Origin: an uncultured Anaeromusa sp.
Lineage (GTDB): Bacteria > Bacillota > Negativicutes > Anaeromusales > Anaeromusaceae
Reading direction: 5' to 3'
DNA length: 64,000 bases
NCBI RefSeq assembly: GCF_963676855.1
Contig: NZ_OY781460.1
Coordinates: forward strand, 1,775,520-1,839,519
How positions within the stretch are numbered: position 1 is the stretch's first letter; each line of letters begins with the position of its first letter. The translations under genes and the position numbers were made by a program. The notes under the pieces are model-generated. The model did not search any database, was not told where the DNA came from, and saw nothing but the letters and a program-made list of their open reading frames with translations. Below are positions 50,694-59,982 of this stretch, piece after piece.

Positions 50694-52019
50694 ATGAAAG
50701 AAAATACGTTGGGTTCGAGAAGTATTCGAACTCTGTTCTTGCAATACAGCATTCCGACGATTGCCGCCATGCTTTTTCTCGGGCTGAATACGATCGTGGA
50801 CGGCCTGTTTGTTGGTCGTTATATAGGGGCCGACGCCTTGGCTGCAGTGAATATAGCCATGCCTTTTAGCAGCTTTTTACTAGCGTTTAGCATTGTCATT
50901 GGCATCGGAGCGCAGAGCTTGATTGGCAGGAAGATAGGAGAAGGAAGCACCGAAGAAGCCAATCGCATTTTTACTACATCGCTGATCTTGGCCGGTGGAA
51001 TTGCTTTAGTTTTTGCGGGGCTTGCCGTGCTATTTTCTACACAAATTGCTTATGCACTGGGAGCTAGTGAAAAGTTGATGCCGCTGGTTGCTTCTTATAT
51101 TCACTATTTAGGCTTGTTTTTGCCGTGCCTGGCGATAATGATGGTATTAGATTATGCGTTGAAAACATTAGCTATGCCTGTTTACGCGATGCTGGCCCTA
51201 GTGATTGCTGTCGGAAGTCACATGCTTTTAAATTGGCTTTTTATAGCGGAGTTGTCTATGGGGATTCAGGGCGCAGCGGTTGCTACAGGAATTGCTTTTA
51301 CAGTAGCGTTTATTATGGCGGCGATTCCGTTCCTTTTTCAAAAATCGGCATTAAGGTTCTTTGGTGGAAGCTGGGATACACAAGCGGCTCGCAGTATTCT
51401 TTACCATGGTGCATCCGAAGGCGTGAGTGAGATGGGAACGGGAATTACCACTTTTTTGTTCAATATTACTTTGATGCGGTATGTAGGGGAACTGGGAGTG
51501 GCGGCGTTTACCATCATTAGCTATTTAGCTTTTATTGGCAACAATGTATTAATTGGACTGTCCGACGGGGTTGGTGCCATCATTAGTTATAATTATGGAA
51601 ATGGTCAGCGGGAGCGCGTAAAAAAAGCCTTGCAGCTTGTGGCTGCAAGTGCGGGGATTATCGGTATGGGGATGTTTATTGCTATTTTTACGTTTGCTGA
51701 AGATGTTATCTCTTTATTTCTACATGACGGCAATGAAGCAATACTGCGTTTTGCTGTATACGGAGCTAAACTATATGCGTTTGCTTTTTTAGTCAATGGG
51801 TTCAATATTGTTACAGCAGGTTATTTTACCGCTATCGGCAATCCGCGGCAAGCCGTGTTAGTTGCTTTAAATAAAGGCGTCTTGTGGATTGTTGCAGGGG
51901 TCAGCATCTTGCCGATGCTGTTTGGCGTTCAAGGAATTTGGCTGACGGTGCCTCTGGCAGAATTGGTAACGCTTGTTTTATCCGGCAGGTTGCTCTATCG
52001 GCACTTTCAGTGCTCCTAA
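50694..52019 (+). CDS. MATE-family multidrug efflux transporter
   Basis: This 441-residue protein has twelve helices and the duplicated MATE halves (LNTIVDGLFVGRYIGADALAAVN in the first, LSDGVGAIISYNYGNGQRERV in the second). MATE pumps export cationic drugs or metabolites in exchange for Na+ or H+. GGGGGTGAGA sets the ATG at 50694. Expression should depend on the upstream MerR protein via the 19-bp-spacer promoter. Confidence 0.93.
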   Translation: MKENTLGSRSIRTLFLQYSIPTIAAMLFLGLNTIVDGLFVGRYIGADALAAVNIAMPFSSFLLAFSIVIGIGAQSLIGRKIGEGSTEEANRIFTTSLILAGGIALVFAGLAVLFSTQIAYALGASEKLMPLVASYIHYLGLFLPCLAIMMVLDYALKTLAMPVYAMLALVIAVGSHMLLNWLFIAELSMGIQGAAVATGIAFTVAFIMAAIPFLFQKSALRFFGGSWDTQAARSILYHGASEGVSEMGTGITTFLFNITLMRYVGELGVAAFTIISYLAFIGNNVLIGLSDGVGAIISYNYGNGQRERVKKALQLVAASAGIIGMGMFIAIFTFAEDVISLFLHDGNEAILRFAVYGAKLYAFAFLVNGFNIVTAGYFTAIGNPRQAVLVALNKGVLWIVAGVSILPMLFGVQGIWLTVPLAELVTLVLSGRLLYRHFQCS

Positions 52020-52080
52020 GAAAAGAATTTTGTGATTGTTTATTAAGGAAGAAGATCTAATTTCCAAAATGGAAAAACGC

Positions 52081-52950
52081 TCAAGACAAGGGGGCTTTTG
52101 CTCCGTCTTGGAGTAATGAAAGCAGGCTCGCAACAGCGCGGGACTGCTTTTTGTTTTTATGGAAGGCGGTCCAGATGCTGAAGGTGGAACGGGGGACATT
52201 GGCAAATTCCTGAAGCGTGCCTGCTTCCAGCAACTCTCGCACTAAAAGCAAGGGCATGGCGCCGCAGCCAAGACCTTGGAGAATAGCATTTTTCATGGCC
52301 TCCGATTCACTGTATTCGATAGTGGCTTTGACTCCTTTTTGTCCCAAGGTTTTTTCATAGAGCTGATAAAATAGTCCGCCAGCGCGATAGGAAAGCAAGG
52401 GATAATCGGCAAGACGGGAGCTGTGCTGATGTTCTTCCAACAGTTTGGGGTGTATGACCCAAACCAGTTCTTCTTCAGATAACTTGAATCCAGTTAGTGC
52501 GGGGGCGGTATTCTCATTTTGAATAAAACCTAAGTCGAAGCGGTTTTCAAGGATGCCCTCCTCCACTTCGGAAGCATTAGCGCAGAGTTCCAACGATACG
52601 GAGCATTGGGGGGCTTGCTGCTGAAATTTTTTGAGGAAGGGCAGCATCAAGTGATTGATCATGGCGGCGGAAATTCCCAGATTGATTTGACTGGGGTGGA
52701 GGCTCAAGGCTTGTTCGGCTTCGGCATAGGTGCCCAGCAGCTTTTCAGCATACGAAATTAGTTCACGGCCAGCGGCTGTGATAAAGAGCTTTTTGCCAAC
52801 TCGTTCGAAGAGGAGAACACCAAAATGTTGCTCCAGGGTGCGAATTTGTCCAGTAACCGTTGGCTGCGTAAAATTCAGACGGGATGCTGCCTGAGTCATA
52901 TTGCCCAGTTTAGCTACCGTTAAAAAGGTCTGGAAGAGCTGAATATCCAT
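52081..52950 (-). CDS. LysR-family transcriptional regulator
   Basis: This 289-residue protein has the LysR HTH (MTQAASRLNFTQPTVTGQIRTLEQHFG) and the usual effector domain. A GAGGTG site precedes the ATG at 52950. It is convergent with the MATE gene and divergent from a 52-residue membrane peptide gene at 53201. No metabolic gene adjoins it, so its target cannot be inferred. Confidence 0.92.
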   Translation of the reverse strand: MDIQLFQTFLTVAKLGNMTQAASRLNFTQPTVTGQIRTLEQHFGVLLFERVGKKLFITAAGRELISYAEKLLGTYAEAEQALSLHPSQINLGISAAMINHLMLPFLKKFQQQAPQCSVSLELCANASEVEEGILENRFDLGFIQNENTAPALTGFKLSEEELVWVIHPKLLEEHQHSSRLADYPLLSYRAGGLFYQLYEKTLGQKGVKATIEYSESEAMKNAILQGLGCGAMPLLLVRELLEAGTLQEFANVPRSTFSIWTAFHKNKKQSRAVASLLSLLQDGAKAPLS

Positions 52951-53200
52951 ATGACACCTCGTATGTGTGATGAAAGCATTCTAAACTTAATATACGCAAT
53001 GGGCTGGGAAGATTCCTTCTGCTAAAAGCAGATTATAAGAGAGAAAGATAATTGTTTTTACTTTAGGTTATTCGGGGTCTTATAAGAAACGCTTATGGAT
53101 ACGATAATTACTGCCGATTTCACAAAACAGGCGTTAAGAATTACACTATAAGTGAACCAAGAACAATGGATGATGGGTTTTGCAAAGGGAGGGATTTTCC

Positions 53201-53359
53201 ATGGGTGTGGTAGTAAGCGCATTATTAATGCTGAGTGTGTACATCGCTTTTCGCGTGTTTGTTTGGGAGGCTCTTGAAGTTTCGCAAAAACAAGAAGCGG
53301 AAACTCGTCGATTAACGCGGCTGAGACAGGCTATGCAATCTGTTCATACAGCCGGGTAA
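53201..53359 (+). CDS. 52-residue single-helix membrane protein
   Basis: A short frame with a very good ribosome site (AAAGGGAGGG) encodes GVVVSALLMLSVYIAFRVFV, a membrane helix, and a charged coiled tail of about 30 residues (SQKQEAETRRLTRLRQ). A terminator follows 25 bp later. The combination of strong start signal, helix plus tail and terminator supports a real gene. No family is recognised. Confidence 0.65.
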   Translation: MGVVVSALLMLSVYIAFRVFVWEALEVSQKQEAETRRLTRLRQAMQSVHTAG

Positions 53360-53384
53360 TTAGAAAAACGCATATTGTACAATG

Positions 53385-53420
53385 AAAAAGTCCTTGGAGC
53401 TAGTTGCTTCAAGGACTTTT
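53385..53420 (+). terminator. terminator after the 52-residue gene
   Basis: AAAAGTCCTTG pairs with CAAGGACTTTT around a 13-nt loop that can itself partly pair. Confidence 0.75.
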
Positions 53421-53599
53421 GTGCGTAAGGACGCGCTTTGTTGGCAAAGAAGTGCGACAGCAGAAAAATTAAAGGAAATGATTTACTAATGCGCGAATAA
53501 TTGTTATTAAGAAAAATACAACTCGTGTTAAAACAAAGGGAAAACAGAGACAGATGCGTGCGGCAGCAGGCAATTTTATAATAGAGAGGGACGCAGTGT

Positions 53600-55009
53600 A
53601 TGATAGATGAAGCCGGTAAAGAAATTGATCTGAATGCGACACTGGCGGAATTAGTATCGGCCATTATTCGGCCGGGTATTACCTTTGCTGAAATGTACCA
53701 AATTGTCTTGCAAAAATCACAGGCATTGACCGAAAGCCAGCATGGCTTTGTTTCCTCTATTGATCCTAAGACCAATGCGCATGTGAGTGATACTTTGACA
53801 GAAATGCGTAAGGATGTTTGCTCCGTGAGTTCAGCGTTGTATGCGCTGCCAGAAGGGCCGCATCATCTTTATCAGGGACTGTGGGGGCATTCCTTGAATA
53901 CGCGAGCAGCCTATTTTACGAATAACCCTGGGGGGCACTCCGCGGCGAGGGGGTTGCCGGAAGGACATGTTCCTTTGATTAATTTTTTATCGGTACCCGT
54001 CTTGTTTGCGGGGGAACTACTGGGGCAAATCGCTTTGGCTAATTCTTCACGAGATTATACACAAGAAGACCTTGAAATAATTTCTAAGATAGGGAAGGTA
54101 TATGCTATTGTGCTGCATAACAAGCAGCAGGAGAATGAACTGCGCAGCAGTGAAGAACGGTTTCGCCTTATGATCGAAGGCGCTCCTTTTCCAATAGTTG
54201 TCTGCGGTTTAGAGGAATATTCGATTCTATATTGCAACCAGTTGGCTGCAAGCTTTTTTAACGTATCGCAAGAAGAAGCGATGCTTCTAAAGATTACGGA
54301 TTTTTATGTGGTACAGAAGGAACGCTTAAAAATGTTTGCTGAACTGCGGAAGCAAGGGAAGGTATTAGGGCGGGAACTACAGCTCAAGAATCGTGAAGGT
54401 CAAATTTTCTGGGTGATCGTATCGGCGGTAAAAATGGAATGGTTTGGCAAGCCGGTAGTTATGGTAGCGATTAATGATATCAGCGCCAGAAAAAAGATGG
54501 AAGAAGAATTGCAAAGTTTAGCAACGACCGATACCCTGACAGGCATTTTAAATCGACGTCAGTTCTTCGCGTTGGGTGAGCAGGAGGTAGAGCGTTCGCG
54601 TCGCTATGGCAGAGCGTTGGCATTGCTTCTATATGATATTGATCATTTTAAAAAAGTAAATGATACTTTTGGACATCAAGCAGGAGATATCGTTTTGCAA
54701 GAACTTGCCAAGCTTGTACATGGGCAGTTGCGTAAGAATGATCTAGAGGGGCGCGTAGGAGGCGAAGAATTTGCCATTTTACTGCCGGAAACATCAATTT
54801 CTGAAGCGGCGGTGTTGGCGGAGCGCATCCGGGGAATTATTGAGAGTGTTGCTATCAACATAGGTGAGACGTCTCTGCATATAACCGCAAGCTTTGGCGT
54901 GGCCAGCGTTGAAAAAGCGGATTTATCGTTGGATTCGGTTTATAAAAGAGCAGATAGCGCCTTATACGAAGCAAAAAATGCCGGGCGAAATCGTGTTGGC
55001 AGGAAGTAA
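53600..55009 (+). CDS. GAF-PAS-GGDEF diguanylate cyclase
   Basis: This 469-residue soluble sensor has three domains: a GAF-like domain at residues about 15-170 (HGFVSSIDPKT, SVPVLFAGELLGQIALAN), a PAS domain at about 178-300 (EERFRLMIEGAPFPIVVCG), and a GGDEF domain at about 305-469. The catalytic motif is RVGGEEF and RKND five residues before it forms the inhibitory site. It should make c-di-GMP in response to a cytoplasmic ligand or redox signal. It stands alone. Confidence 0.93.
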   Translation: MIDEAGKEIDLNATLAELVSAIIRPGITFAEMYQIVLQKSQALTESQHGFVSSIDPKTNAHVSDTLTEMRKDVCSVSSALYALPEGPHHLYQGLWGHSLNTRAAYFTNNPGGHSAARGLPEGHVPLINFLSVPVLFAGELLGQIALANSSRDYTQEDLEIISKIGKVYAIVLHNKQQENELRSSEERFRLMIEGAPFPIVVCGLEEYSILYCNQLAASFFNVSQEEAMLLKITDFYVVQKERLKMFAELRKQGKVLGRELQLKNREGQIFWVIVSAVKMEWFGKPVVMVAINDISARKKMEEELQSLATTDTLTGILNRRQFFALGEQEVERSRRYGRALALLLYDIDHFKKVNDTFGHQAGDIVLQELAKLVHGQLRKNDLEGRVGGEEFAILLPETSISEAAVLAERIRGIIESVAINIGETSLHITASFGVASVEKADLSLDSVYKRADSALYEAKNAGRNRVGRK

Positions 55010-55097
55010 ACTTCAAATGTCTAAAAACCTTGAAACGAACATGTGTTCCGTGCTACAATGCAGATAAAGATGTGAGTGAAAAAAGGAAGTGGCATTG

Positions 55098-56432
55098 GTG
55101 GATGTGTTCGAGAAGCTAAAAATTTTGACAGATGCAGCCAAGTATGATGTAGCCTGCACGTCAAGCGGCGTGAACAAGCGGGCGCAAGCCGGGCAAATCG
55201 GGAGCGCTGCCGCCGCCGGCATCTGTCATAGTTTTTCCGCAGATGGGCGCTGCATTTCTCTTTTAAAGGTGTTGCAGACCAATGTGTGCATCTATGACTG
55301 CCAATATTGCGTCAATCGATGTTCGAACGACACGGCGCGTACTTTTTTTACGCCGCGGGAGCTGGCGGAATTGACGATTAACTTTTATCGGCGCAACTAT
55401 ATTGAGGGCTTGTTTGTCAGTTCGGGCGTTATCAAAAATCCCGATTATACCTGCGAGCAATTAATTGCCACGTTGCGTATTCTGCGGGAGGAGTATCGTT
55501 TTCATGGATATATCCATGCCAAAGCCATCCCGGGGGCGGATCATCGGTTAACAGATCAATTGGGGTTGTTGGCGGACCGGATGAGTATCAATATAGAGCT
55601 GCCTTCGCAGCGCAGCCTAGAGCTGTTGGCTCCCAATAAATCAAAGCAGGCGATTTTAGCGCCTATGAAACATATAAAAGAGAGAATCCTAGAAAATACT
55701 ACTGACATTGTCAAATATCGCCATGCACCCAAGTTTGCACCAGCAGGGCAGAGCACCCAAATGATTGTGGGAGCGACGCCAGATACGGATCGGCAAATTC
55801 TTAATTTGACGGAAGGACTGTATAAGTCTTATCAGCTGAAACGCGTATTCTTTTCCGCCTACACGCCGGTAAATGAAACCGCTTTGCTGCCGGCGTTAGA
55901 TACGAAACCGCCGCTTTGGCGGGAACATCGATTGTACCAGGCGGACTGGTTATTGAGGTTTTACAATTTTACGGCACAAGAACTTCTGGACGAGAAGAAT
56001 CCTAACTTCAATCCGTTCCTAGATCCCAAATGTCAATGGGCGCTGCAGCATCCAGAATGTTTTCCTGTAGACGTTAATCGGGCGAGTTATAAGGATCTTT
56101 TGCGCGTGCCGGGCATCGGCGTGATCAGTGCGAAACGGATTGTCGCATCTCGCCGTATGGTAGTGTTGCGTCTTGAAGGCCTAAAAAAACTAGGGGTTGT
56201 GTTAAAGCGTGCGAAATATTTTATTACCTGCGGTGGGGTTGGAGCAGCAGAGCTGCGAACCAAGCGCTCTCAAGTTGTGCAGGCGTTGCTGACCGATTCG
56301 GAAGGAAAAAGCGTACGGCGGGAAACGGCTTTAGGAGAACAACAAATGGCGTTGTTTGGTGAGCCGGAAGGTATTGGCGCGGGAGAGGCTAGGGAGGAGG
56401 CGTTTTTGTCATGCATGCGCGCTCTGAGCTGA
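55098..56432 (+). CDS. radical SAM protein, putative DNA modification/repair
   Basis: This roughly 444-residue protein has a radical SAM cluster CIYDCQYC (Cys64, Cys68, Cys71). After the barrel comes a helix-hairpin-helix DNA-binding region (DVNRASYKDLLRVPGIGVISAKRIV). The family always pairs with a DUF4130 protein, as here, and is annotated as a putative DNA modification or repair enzyme; the reaction is not established. In-frame GTG 55089 and TTG 55095 precede; GTG 55098 matches the usual MDVFEKLKIL start. It overlaps the next gene by 22 bp. Confidence 0.9.
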   Translation: MDVFEKLKILTDAAKYDVACTSSGVNKRAQAGQIGSAAAAGICHSFSADGRCISLLKVLQTNVCIYDCQYCVNRCSNDTARTFFTPRELAELTINFYRRNYIEGLFVSSGVIKNPDYTCEQLIATLRILREEYRFHGYIHAKAIPGADHRLTDQLGLLADRMSINIELPSQRSLELLAPNKSKQAILAPMKHIKERILENTTDIVKYRHAPKFAPAGQSTQMIVGATPDTDRQILNLTEGLYKSYQLKRVFFSAYTPVNETALLPALDTKPPLWREHRLYQADWLLRFYNFTAQELLDEKNPNFNPFLDPKCQWALQHPECFPVDVNRASYKDLLRVPGIGVISAKRIVASRRMVVLRLEGLKKLGVVLKRAKYFITCGGVGAAELRTKRSQVVQALLTDSEGKSVRRETALGEQQMALFGEPEGIGAGEAREEAFLSCMRALS

Positions 56433-57235
56433 TCTATCGGTATGATGGTACACTAGATGGATTGTTGTGCTGCGTATTTGAAAGCTATGCCCATAAAGAA
56501 CTGCCAGGAGATATTGTGATACAAGGGGAAGCGGTGGAAACGCTGCTTTTTGAAGGAAAAGCGATTTCGACTGACCAGGAAAAGGCGCGGCGGGTTCGCG
56601 TATCAATTCCTCAGAAAATTTGCCCGGAGGCTTGGGAGTTTGTGCAAAAAGCGTTTCTTACCTGCCTGCCTCGTAAAGAAGTGTATTTGCTGCTTTTTTT
56701 GCGTTTGGGCTATCGGTATGGTTCGGAAGTAATGCAGATGCTGGCGGATGATACGGTGCACACGTTGTTTAAAGCGGTACGCCATTTAGAAAGAGAAAGC
56801 CATCTATTTAAAGGATTTGTTCGCTTTGCGGCTGGTAACGGTGTATTAGCGGCTCAAATCGAGCCGAAGAATTTTGTGCTGCCGTTGCTGGCGGAACATT
56901 TTTGCCAACGTTTTCCGGAAGAGCGGTTTCTAATTTATGATCAAAGTCATGGCGTGGCCTTGGTTTATCAGCCCTATCAGTACCGTATTTGTCCGGTAGA
57001 CGAACTAGAGCTGCCTGCGCCGGATGCAGAGGAGCAAACCTACCAGGAGTTGTGGCAGCTTTTTTACAAAAGCATTGAAATCAAGGCGCGGCACAATCCG
57101 CGTTGCCGCAGGACGCAGATGCCGCAACGCTACTGGAAAAATATGACGGAAGTGGCCGCAGAATTTGCCCAATTGCCGGGAAACGGCAAGCAGGATCAGC
57201 AGCTTCTTCAAGAATCTCTGCGACGCTTAACGTAG
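56411..57235 (+). CDS. DUF4130 DNA-metabolism partner protein
   Basis: This 274-residue protein is the usual partner of the radical SAM enzyme upstream. Characteristic blocks are YRYDGTLDGLLCCVFESYAHKE at the start (the phrase Y-DG-xxGLL), the central HLERESHLFKGFVRF, and RYWKNMTEVAAE near the end. Part of the fold resembles uracil-DNA-glycosylase-associated domains. Translation is coupled through a 22-bp overlap. The two-gene module is widespread in anaerobes but its substrate is unknown. Confidence 0.88.
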   Translation: MHARSELIYRYDGTLDGLLCCVFESYAHKELPGDIVIQGEAVETLLFEGKAISTDQEKARRVRVSIPQKICPEAWEFVQKAFLTCLPRKEVYLLLFLRLGYRYGSEVMQMLADDTVHTLFKAVRHLERESHLFKGFVRFAAGNGVLAAQIEPKNFVLPLLAEHFCQRFPEERFLIYDQSHGVALVYQPYQYRICPVDELELPAPDAEEQTYQELWQLFYKSIEIKARHNPRCRRTQMPQRYWKNMTEVAAEFAQLPGNGKQDQQLLQESLRRLT

Positions 57236-57300
57236 TAGGAGCCGCTGCATAAACCGGACGGCATGTTTGTATTTGAGACAAGATCGTTGTAGCCCTCGGG

Positions 57301-57375
57301 CGTACCCTCTATCGACTCTGATTCTCTTATTCAATTTTCTTTCTCCCCAAGACCGCGTAAGCGGTTTTTTTCTTT
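57301..57375 (+). terminator. terminator within a repeated intergenic element (copy 1)
   Basis: GACCGC and GCGGTT-type arms flank GTAA and are followed by seven T residues. The 50 bp before it include CGTACCCTC and GACTCTGATTCTCTT, which recur with equal spacing at 60993. Confidence 0.7.
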
Positions 57376-57502
57376 TTATAAATAAATTTGAAACTTGTGA
57401 CAAAAGCGAAAGGATTTGAGAAAGATACTGCGAATAAATACAACATCATAATGTTATGTTATATTTGGAGGAATCACAAACCAAACAAAGGAGGGTGAAG
57501 GA

Positions 57503-58786
57503 ATGGAAAACACAGGGGCTACAATAGGCGAAAAACCGACAAAACAGAGGGTCATTCTTGTCTTGATTTTATTGGTTACGCTGCTGATTGCCTATTTGGA
57601 TCGGGTCAATGTTTCCGTGCTGTTAGCAGATAACACGTTCCTTAGCGACATGGGCATCAAAGGGCAACCTGTGCAGATGGGCCTGCTTATGACCTTATTT
57701 TTAATTGCTTATGGTATTTCCAACGTTTTTCTCAGCCCTATTGGAGATTACTTGGGACCAAGAAAGGCTATGTGCCTATCCATCTTCTTATGGTGCCTGT
57801 CGCTCTTTATCGGCGGCATTGCGGCGACCTTCACCATCATGCTGGCAGCTCGCGTCATCCTTGGTATTGGCGAGGGCATGCATTGGCCTATGCAGAGCAA
57901 GTATGTCAAGAACTGGTTCCCGCCTCACGAAAGGGGTCAGGCGAACGCTGTGTGGGTGGTAGGGTTGATGGCTGGGCCGGCGCTGGCTATGCCATTTTTG
58001 ACTTGGGCGATTCAGTCCTTTGGCTGGCGTACTAGCTTTTTCATTCTTGTTGGCTTTGGCTTACTGCCTTTGATTCTGTTATGGTTTTATACAACCGATC
58101 ATCCGCAGCAGCATAAAGGCGCCAATCAGGCGGAACGCGATTTGATTGAAGAAGGCCAAAAAGCTGAAAAAGAGCTGGAGGCGCAGGCGGGCCACAGTAC
58201 GTTGTGGGATAACATGAAAGCTTTTATTTTCGATTACCGCTTTTGGCTGGTCACGCTGTACTATTTTTGCTTGGCCTCGATTTTCTGGGGAACTATGGCT
58301 TGGCTGCCTTCGTATCTTAAGGTGGCGAGAGGGTTTTCCTGGACTGCTATGGGCGCGTGGTCGTCGCTTCCCTATATTCTCGGCATTATTAGCGTTTTGG
58401 CGTCTGGATATATTTCCGATAAAATCGGTCGACGTGCGCCGCTGTGTTTCGTGTCCATGCTTGGTGCGGCAGCGGGAATTTATTTTGGCGCTTATGCGCC
58501 GGATAATACGACAGCCGCTTTGTTGATTTCCGTAGGCATTGCATCGATTGGCCTTGGGATTGCTCCTGCTTGGGCTATGGTGCAACACATTGTGCCCGGC
58601 AAGGCGATTGGCGCCGGCGCCGGGATGATGAACGGTGTTTCCAATGGAGGTTCCGCTTTTTCGCCGGTGCTTATTGGTTTCTTCATTAGCGCTTCCGGCA
58701 GTTATGTTGGCGGTTTGATGTTCCTGGTAGGCTTGGGATTGCTGGCAGCTTGCTGTGCAGCTGTACTGGCGTACCAAAAATATTAA
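57503..58786 (+). CDS. MFS transporter, anion:cation symporter family
   Basis: This 427-residue, twelve-helix carrier has the ACS-family pattern: AYLDRVNVSVL in helix 1, SPIGDYLGPRKAM between helices 2 and 3, and GIGEGMHWPMQSKYVKNWFPPHERGQANA in helix 4 and the loop after it. ACS members import hexuronates, glucarate, phthalate or other organic anions with H+. The substrate is not evident because no catabolic gene is adjacent. AAAGGAGGGTGA precedes the ATG. Confidence 0.9.
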   Translation: MENTGATIGEKPTKQRVILVLILLVTLLIAYLDRVNVSVLLADNTFLSDMGIKGQPVQMGLLMTLFLIAYGISNVFLSPIGDYLGPRKAMCLSIFLWCLSLFIGGIAATFTIMLAARVILGIGEGMHWPMQSKYVKNWFPPHERGQANAVWVVGLMAGPALAMPFLTWAIQSFGWRTSFFILVGFGLLPLILLWFYTTDHPQQHKGANQAERDLIEEGQKAEKELEAQAGHSTLWDNMKAFIFDYRFWLVTLYYFCLASIFWGTMAWLPSYLKVARGFSWTAMGAWSSLPYILGIISVLASGYISDKIGRRAPLCFVSMLGAAAGIYFGAYAPDNTTAALLISVGIASIGLGIAPAWAMVQHIVPGKAIGAGAGMMNGVSNGGSAFSPVLIGFFISASGSYVGGLMFLVGLGLLAACCAAVLAYQKY

Positions 58787-58794
58787 AAACGATT

Positions 58795-58842
58795 GCAACA
58801 GCGCCCAGTTCTAAAAGAGCTGGGCGCTGTTGTTTGTTTTTT
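58795..58842 (+). terminator. rho-independent terminator after the MFS gene
   Basis: CAACAGCGCCCAG pairs with CTGGGCGCTGTTG around a 10-nt loop and is followed by a T-rich run. Confidence 0.9.
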
Positions 58843-58848
58843 TTATGA

Positions 58849-58880
58849 TTGTTAACTTGGAAACTGACGGTGGTTTACTT
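58849..58880 (+). promoter_or_regulatory. BirA box 1 overlapping the bioB promoter
   Basis: TTGTTAAC, 16 bp and GTTTACTT fit the BirA operator pattern of inverted GTTAAC-like arms. The right arm overlaps a probable -35 (TTTACT, 58874) whose -10 would be TATGAT at 58897, 17 bp away. Confidence 0.6.
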
Positions 58881-58941
58881 TTAATGAGAAATGCGATATG
58901 ATAAAGACAAACGTCAATAGGACGTTATTTTTTTGTGTATA

Positions 58942-58972
58942 TAGTTAACTTGTTTTTAAAAGGAGTTAACCA
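58942..58972 (+). promoter_or_regulatory. BirA box 2 abutting the bioB start codon
   Basis: TAGTTAAC, 15 bp and GTTAACCA form a near-perfect BirA operator. The ribosome site (AAAAGGA) is inside the spacer, and the right arm touches the ATG at 58973. Biotin-loaded BirA bound here would block transcription. Confidence 0.8.
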
Positions 58973-59956
58973 ATGAAAACAACTGCATCAGAAATTATTC
59001 GTTTAGGGGAGCAGGTGCTGGCGGGGTGGCAATTGAGCGGCGAGGCAGCATTGGCTTTGACCCGGATTGACATGACCGATGTTCCGCTCCTTGCGGCGTA
59101 TGCGCATAAAGTTCGACAAGCTTTTAATGGTAATCATGTGGACATGTGCGGTGTATTGAGTGTGCGCACAGGGCATTGTTCGGAAGACTGTAAGTTTTGC
59201 TCGCAGTCGATCTATTATCGTACCGAGGTAGCGCCGCATGAACTGTTGCCGTTAGCGCAATTAGTGGAGGAAGCCAAGGAAGCGGAAAAAGCGGGAGCCA
59301 AACGAATTAGCTTGGTCACTAGCGGCAAGGGCATGGAGGAAGATGCAGATTTTGAGGCTATCATATTGCGTATCCAGGCCATAGCTGCAGAAACAAAGCT
59401 GCAAGTGTGCGCTAATTTAGGAACCTTGAATCGGCAACAAGCAAAGCAGCTTCGTAATGCCGGCGTACGGCGTTACGCGCATAATTTGGAAACAAGCGAG
59501 CGCTTTTATCCAGATATTTGCACGACTCACCCTTATCAAGAGCGAACAGCCACGCTGGCGGCGGCGAAAGAAGCGGGGCTGGAGCTTTGCTCAGGCGGCA
59601 TTATTGGCTTGGGAGAAGGCTGGCAGGACCGCATTGACTTAGCATTGGCTTTGCGTGAGTTTTCGGTGCAGTCAGTACCGCTCAATATTTTGAATCCGAT
59701 TCCGGGAACGCCGTTGGGTGAACAGAAGCCACTACCGGTGTTGGAAATCTTACATACTATTGCGTTGTTTCGCTTGTTGCTGCCGGAGCCAATTTTGCGT
59801 CCTGCAGGGGGGCGTGAAATCAACTTGAGGGATATGCAAGGAGCGGCGATGTTGGCAGGGGCCAATGGCTTGATTGTGGGACATTATTTGACCTTTTCCG
59901 GGCGCAATACAGCCGCTGATTTTCAAATGGTGGCCGATGCGCAATTGATGTCGTGA
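58973..59956 (+). CDS. bioB: biotin synthase paralogue BioB1, one cluster ligand missing
   Basis: This 327-residue radical SAM protein of the BioB family has CSEDCKFC (Cys69, Cys73, Cys76) for the SAM cluster. The auxiliary 2Fe-2S cluster in Escherichia coli BioB uses three Cys and one Arg. Here Cys146 (VCANLGTL), the Cys in ELCSGGIIG and the Arg in LRPAGGRE are kept, but the first ligand is Ser113 (KRISLVTSG) where the next gene has Cys. Since that cluster is the sulfur donor, BioB1 may be a specialised or degenerate paralogue. It lies behind two BirA boxes. Confidence 0.88.
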   Translation: MKTTASEIIRLGEQVLAGWQLSGEAALALTRIDMTDVPLLAAYAHKVRQAFNGNHVDMCGVLSVRTGHCSEDCKFCSQSIYYRTEVAPHELLPLAQLVEEAKEAEKAGAKRISLVTSGKGMEEDADFEAIILRIQAIAAETKLQVCANLGTLNRQQAKQLRNAGVRRYAHNLETSERFYPDICTTHPYQERTATLAAAKEAGLELCSGGIIGLGEGWQDRIDLALALREFSVQSVPLNILNPIPGTPLGEQKPLPVLEILHTIALFRLLLPEPILRPAGGREINLRDMQGAAMLAGANGLIVGHYLTFSGRNTAADFQMVADAQLMS

Positions 59957-59982
59957 ACGATTAAAAATGAAGAGGTGCGAGC

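Noticed and set aside
58079..58798. 239-residue minus-strand frame opposite the MFS gene
   Set aside because: A long shadow frame, rich in Ser, Arg, Asn and His, with no start signal; the MFS frame is clearly coding.
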